Shown piece after piece: positions 4,614 through 5,812 of a stretch of DNA of 5,812 bases. The stretch lies in assembly GCA_046045995.1 (NCBI GenBank), contig JBJOKR010000243.1, positions 1 to 5,812 on the forward strand. The letters are read 5' to 3'. The notes below the pieces were generated by a model that was not told the origin of the DNA, searched no databases, and was given only the letters and a program-made list of their open reading frames with translations. Position 1 is the stretch's first letter. Every line of letters starts with the position of its first letter. Both the position numbers and the translations under genes were made by a program. Source of the DNA: Indioceanicola sp046045995 (GTDB lineage Bacteria > Pseudomonadota > Alphaproteobacteria > Azospirillales > Azospirillaceae).

Positions 4614-5516
4614 ATGCCGGAATGTCTTGGCGACCTCACCGCGGACGTTGCGCAATGGGCGCGGGATGACGGCGTCCATTCGACGCCCGTCCCCCGCTTA
4701 CACCTCATCAGAAGCGGCAGGCCCACACAGAGCATACATGCCGTCCATAAGCCGGCGATCTGCATCGTCCTGCAAGGGGCCAAGCGGGTGCTGCTCGGGG
4801 AACGCGTCTTTGCCTACGGCCCCACACAGTATCTCGCTGTCTCCTTCGACCTGCCGATCGTCGGGCAGATCACCGAGGCGACGCCCGAGCGCCCCTATCT
4901 GTGCGTGAGGCTTGACGTCGAAGCAAGCCAGCTCGCCGAGCTGGCAGCTGGCCGGCCCGGGGACGGCGCGCGCGACGTCGATGCGCCCGGCCTGTCGCTC
5001 GGACGGACAACGCCGGAGATCTTGGAGTCTGCGGGGCGCCTGCTGACCCTCATCGGACACCCGGACGACGTGCCCGTGCTTGCGCCCCTTTACGAACGCG
5101 AACTGCTTTACCGCGTCGTGAGCGCACCGGGCGGACGGGCTGTCGCCCGCGCCGTCCTGGGAACCGGCCCCGAACGCCATGTCGCCCGCGCCATCGCCTG
5201 GATCCGCGAACGCTACCGCGAGCCCTTCGAGATGGCACGCCTTGCGGAGGTCGCGCGGATGCAACCCTCGGCACTCCACCAGCACTTCAAGGCGATCACG
5301 CAGACGTCCCCGCTCCAGTACCAGAAGCGCCTGCGCCTGCTGGAGGCTCGGCGTCTGATGCTGTTCGAGGCCCGCAGCGCCGCAGAGGCCGCCTTCGCCG
5401 TCGGCTATGAGAGCCCGTCGCAGTTCTCCCGCGAATACCGGCGCCAGTTCGGGAAACCGCCGATGCAAGACGTCGGGACATGCGAGGATCGAGCGTTGGC
5501 CGCCGCACTCCTGTGA
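4614..5516 (+). CDS. AraC-family transcriptional regulator with AraC_N domain
   Basis: This 300-residue protein has the AraC_N type sensor domain over roughly residues 25-180, with PAICIVLQGAKRVLLGERVFAYG (47-69) and QYLAVSFDLPIVGQI (72-86) as typical strands. A C-terminal two-helix-turn-helix DNA-binding domain follows: RLAEVARMQPSALHQHFK (209-226) as the first unit and AAEAAFAVGYESPSQFSREY (256-275) as the second, ending RRQFGKPP. In this family the N-terminal domain senses an unknown small molecule and the C-terminal domain activates a neighbouring, often divergent, oxidoreductase gene. Here that target is most likely the SDR gene on the other side of the 197-bp intergenic region. The gene is full length and shows no damage. 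The short region after its stop carries a 6-bp stem at 5559-5574. Confidence 0.92.
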   Translation: MPECLGDLTADVAQWARDDGVHSTPVPRLHLIRSGRPTQSIHAVHKPAICIVLQGAKRVLLGERVFAYGPTQYLAVSFDLPIVGQITEATPERPYLCVRLDVEASQLAELAAGRPGDGARDVDAPGLSLGRTTPEILESAGRLLTLIGHPDDVPVLAPLYERELLYRVVSAPGGRAVARAVLGTGPERHVARAIAWIRERYREPFEMARLAEVARMQPSALHQHFKAITQTSPLQYQKRLRLLEARRLMLFEARSAAEAAFAVGYESPSQFSREYRRQFGKPPMQDVGTCEDRALAAALL

Positions 5517-5804
5517 GGCCAACCGATTGAGACGGATCACCATCCCGGTGGCCCCGCATCCCGAGGTATCGGGAGCGGTGGCCAACGTGGGCAAGGTCTG
5601 TGGATGTGGAATAGCCGTTCGCCCGAAGTGCGGCGGCGAGCATGTGGGCAAGGCGCGCGACGTGATCCCGGTCGGAGGATCGCCCGCCGTCCTCCGCTGG
5701 CGCTCCGGCGGGGGACCCGTGCGGCGCCGGCCCCCGCCCGGCCAAGAGGATCCCCTGCGACGGCCGCCCCCGCTGCCGTCCCCATCCGCAGAGGAGATCC
5801 TGTC
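5517..5804. other. Region downstream of the AraC gene without a convincing gene
   Basis: Frames here on both strands are Arg/Pro/Gly-rich, start without ribosome binding sites, and match no family I recognise. A small stem-loop TCCCGA (5559-5564) / TCGGGA (5569-5574) with a 4-base loop lies 42 bp after the AraC stop, but no T tract follows, so it is at best a weak terminator. GTGGGCAAGG is repeated at 5587-5596 and 5644-5653. From about 5690 the DNA becomes very rich in G/C runs, like the backbone DNA near the ArdC gene. Confidence 0.4.
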
Positions 5805-5812
5805 ATGACCAC
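5805..5812 (+). CDS. Start of a further gene running off the right edge
   Basis: AGAGGAGATCCTGTC (5790-5804) places a strong GGAG ribosome binding site before ATGACCAC at the window end. Only Met-Thr and part of a third codon (AC, so Thr if completed) are visible, so the product is unknown. The tight site after a G/C-rich leader resembles the starts of the ArdC-like and ParB genes and suggests plasmid backbone resumes here. Confidence 0.45.

Noticed and set aside
4698..5651. 317-residue minus-strand frame opposite the AraC gene
   Set aside because: The plus strand has clear AraC_N and double helix-turn-helix motifs; the reverse frame has none.
5296..5745. 149-residue minus-strand frame in the right-hand intergenic region
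   Set aside because: About 60% overlaps the AraC gene, there is no ribosome binding site, and the unique part matches no family I know; it cannot be wholly excluded.
1..5812. CRISPR arrays, tRNA or rRNA genes
   Set aside because: No evenly spaced repeat-spacer pattern, cloverleaf-like sequence or rRNA signature was seen; the only dense repeats are the iterons and the heptamer tract.

Overview
The window is GC-rich (low AT throughout, with G/C-heavy third codon positions) and looks like accessory plasmid DNA from an alphaproteobacterium. The IS5-type transposase tail, an iteron array with DnaA boxes, an ArdC-type antirestriction protein followed by a ParB-family gene, and a divergent AraC/SDR module would all fit an Azospirillum-like Rhodospirillales replicon. 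That placement is inferred from protein style and gene order, not from any search.

Layout. 1-174 is the 3' end of an IS5-family insertion sequence (transposase C-terminus plus probable terminal repeat). 189-464 is a gene-free, repeat-dense block: six GTACAC-centred iterons, three of them fused to DnaA-box-like sequence, then four GAACAC repeats, then a perfect DnaA box. It reads as a plasmid origin, although no replication initiator gene lies in the window. 680-1837 encodes an ArdC-like antirestriction/metallopeptidase protein. 1890-2570 encodes the first third of a large plasmid ParB-family protein, cut off near 2487 and given a short foreign tail. The two genes share a similar leader and start-site sequence and probably form one unit.

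From about 2487 the sequence changes character. A piece of about 120 bp ending in CGCTTAC may be an IS66-like end. It is followed by about 150 bp of non-coding DNA with a perfect 15-bp palindrome. Next comes a minus-strand cluster, read right to left: an SDR oxidoreductase (4416-3556), an exported carboxymuconolactone-decarboxylase-like protein cut short (3472-3137), and an Atu4866-domain protein (ending at 2759). The 5' part of the last gene is out of frame across a (GGGCCGG)3 heptamer tract. Divergent from the SDR, across a 197-bp intergenic region, is an AraC-family activator with an AraC_N domain (4614-5516), which probably controls the cluster. The last bases carry a good ribosome binding site and ATG for a further gene running off the right edge.

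Interpretation. A plasmid backbone (origin, ardC, parB) has been interrupted by mobile elements and carries a small AraC-regulated oxidoreductase cargo cluster that is partly decaying or phase-variable. I see no clearly new defence or mobile system. The best leads are the composite iteron/DnaA origin, the duplicated ardC/parB leader, and the heptamer tract where loss of one unit would restore an open frame.
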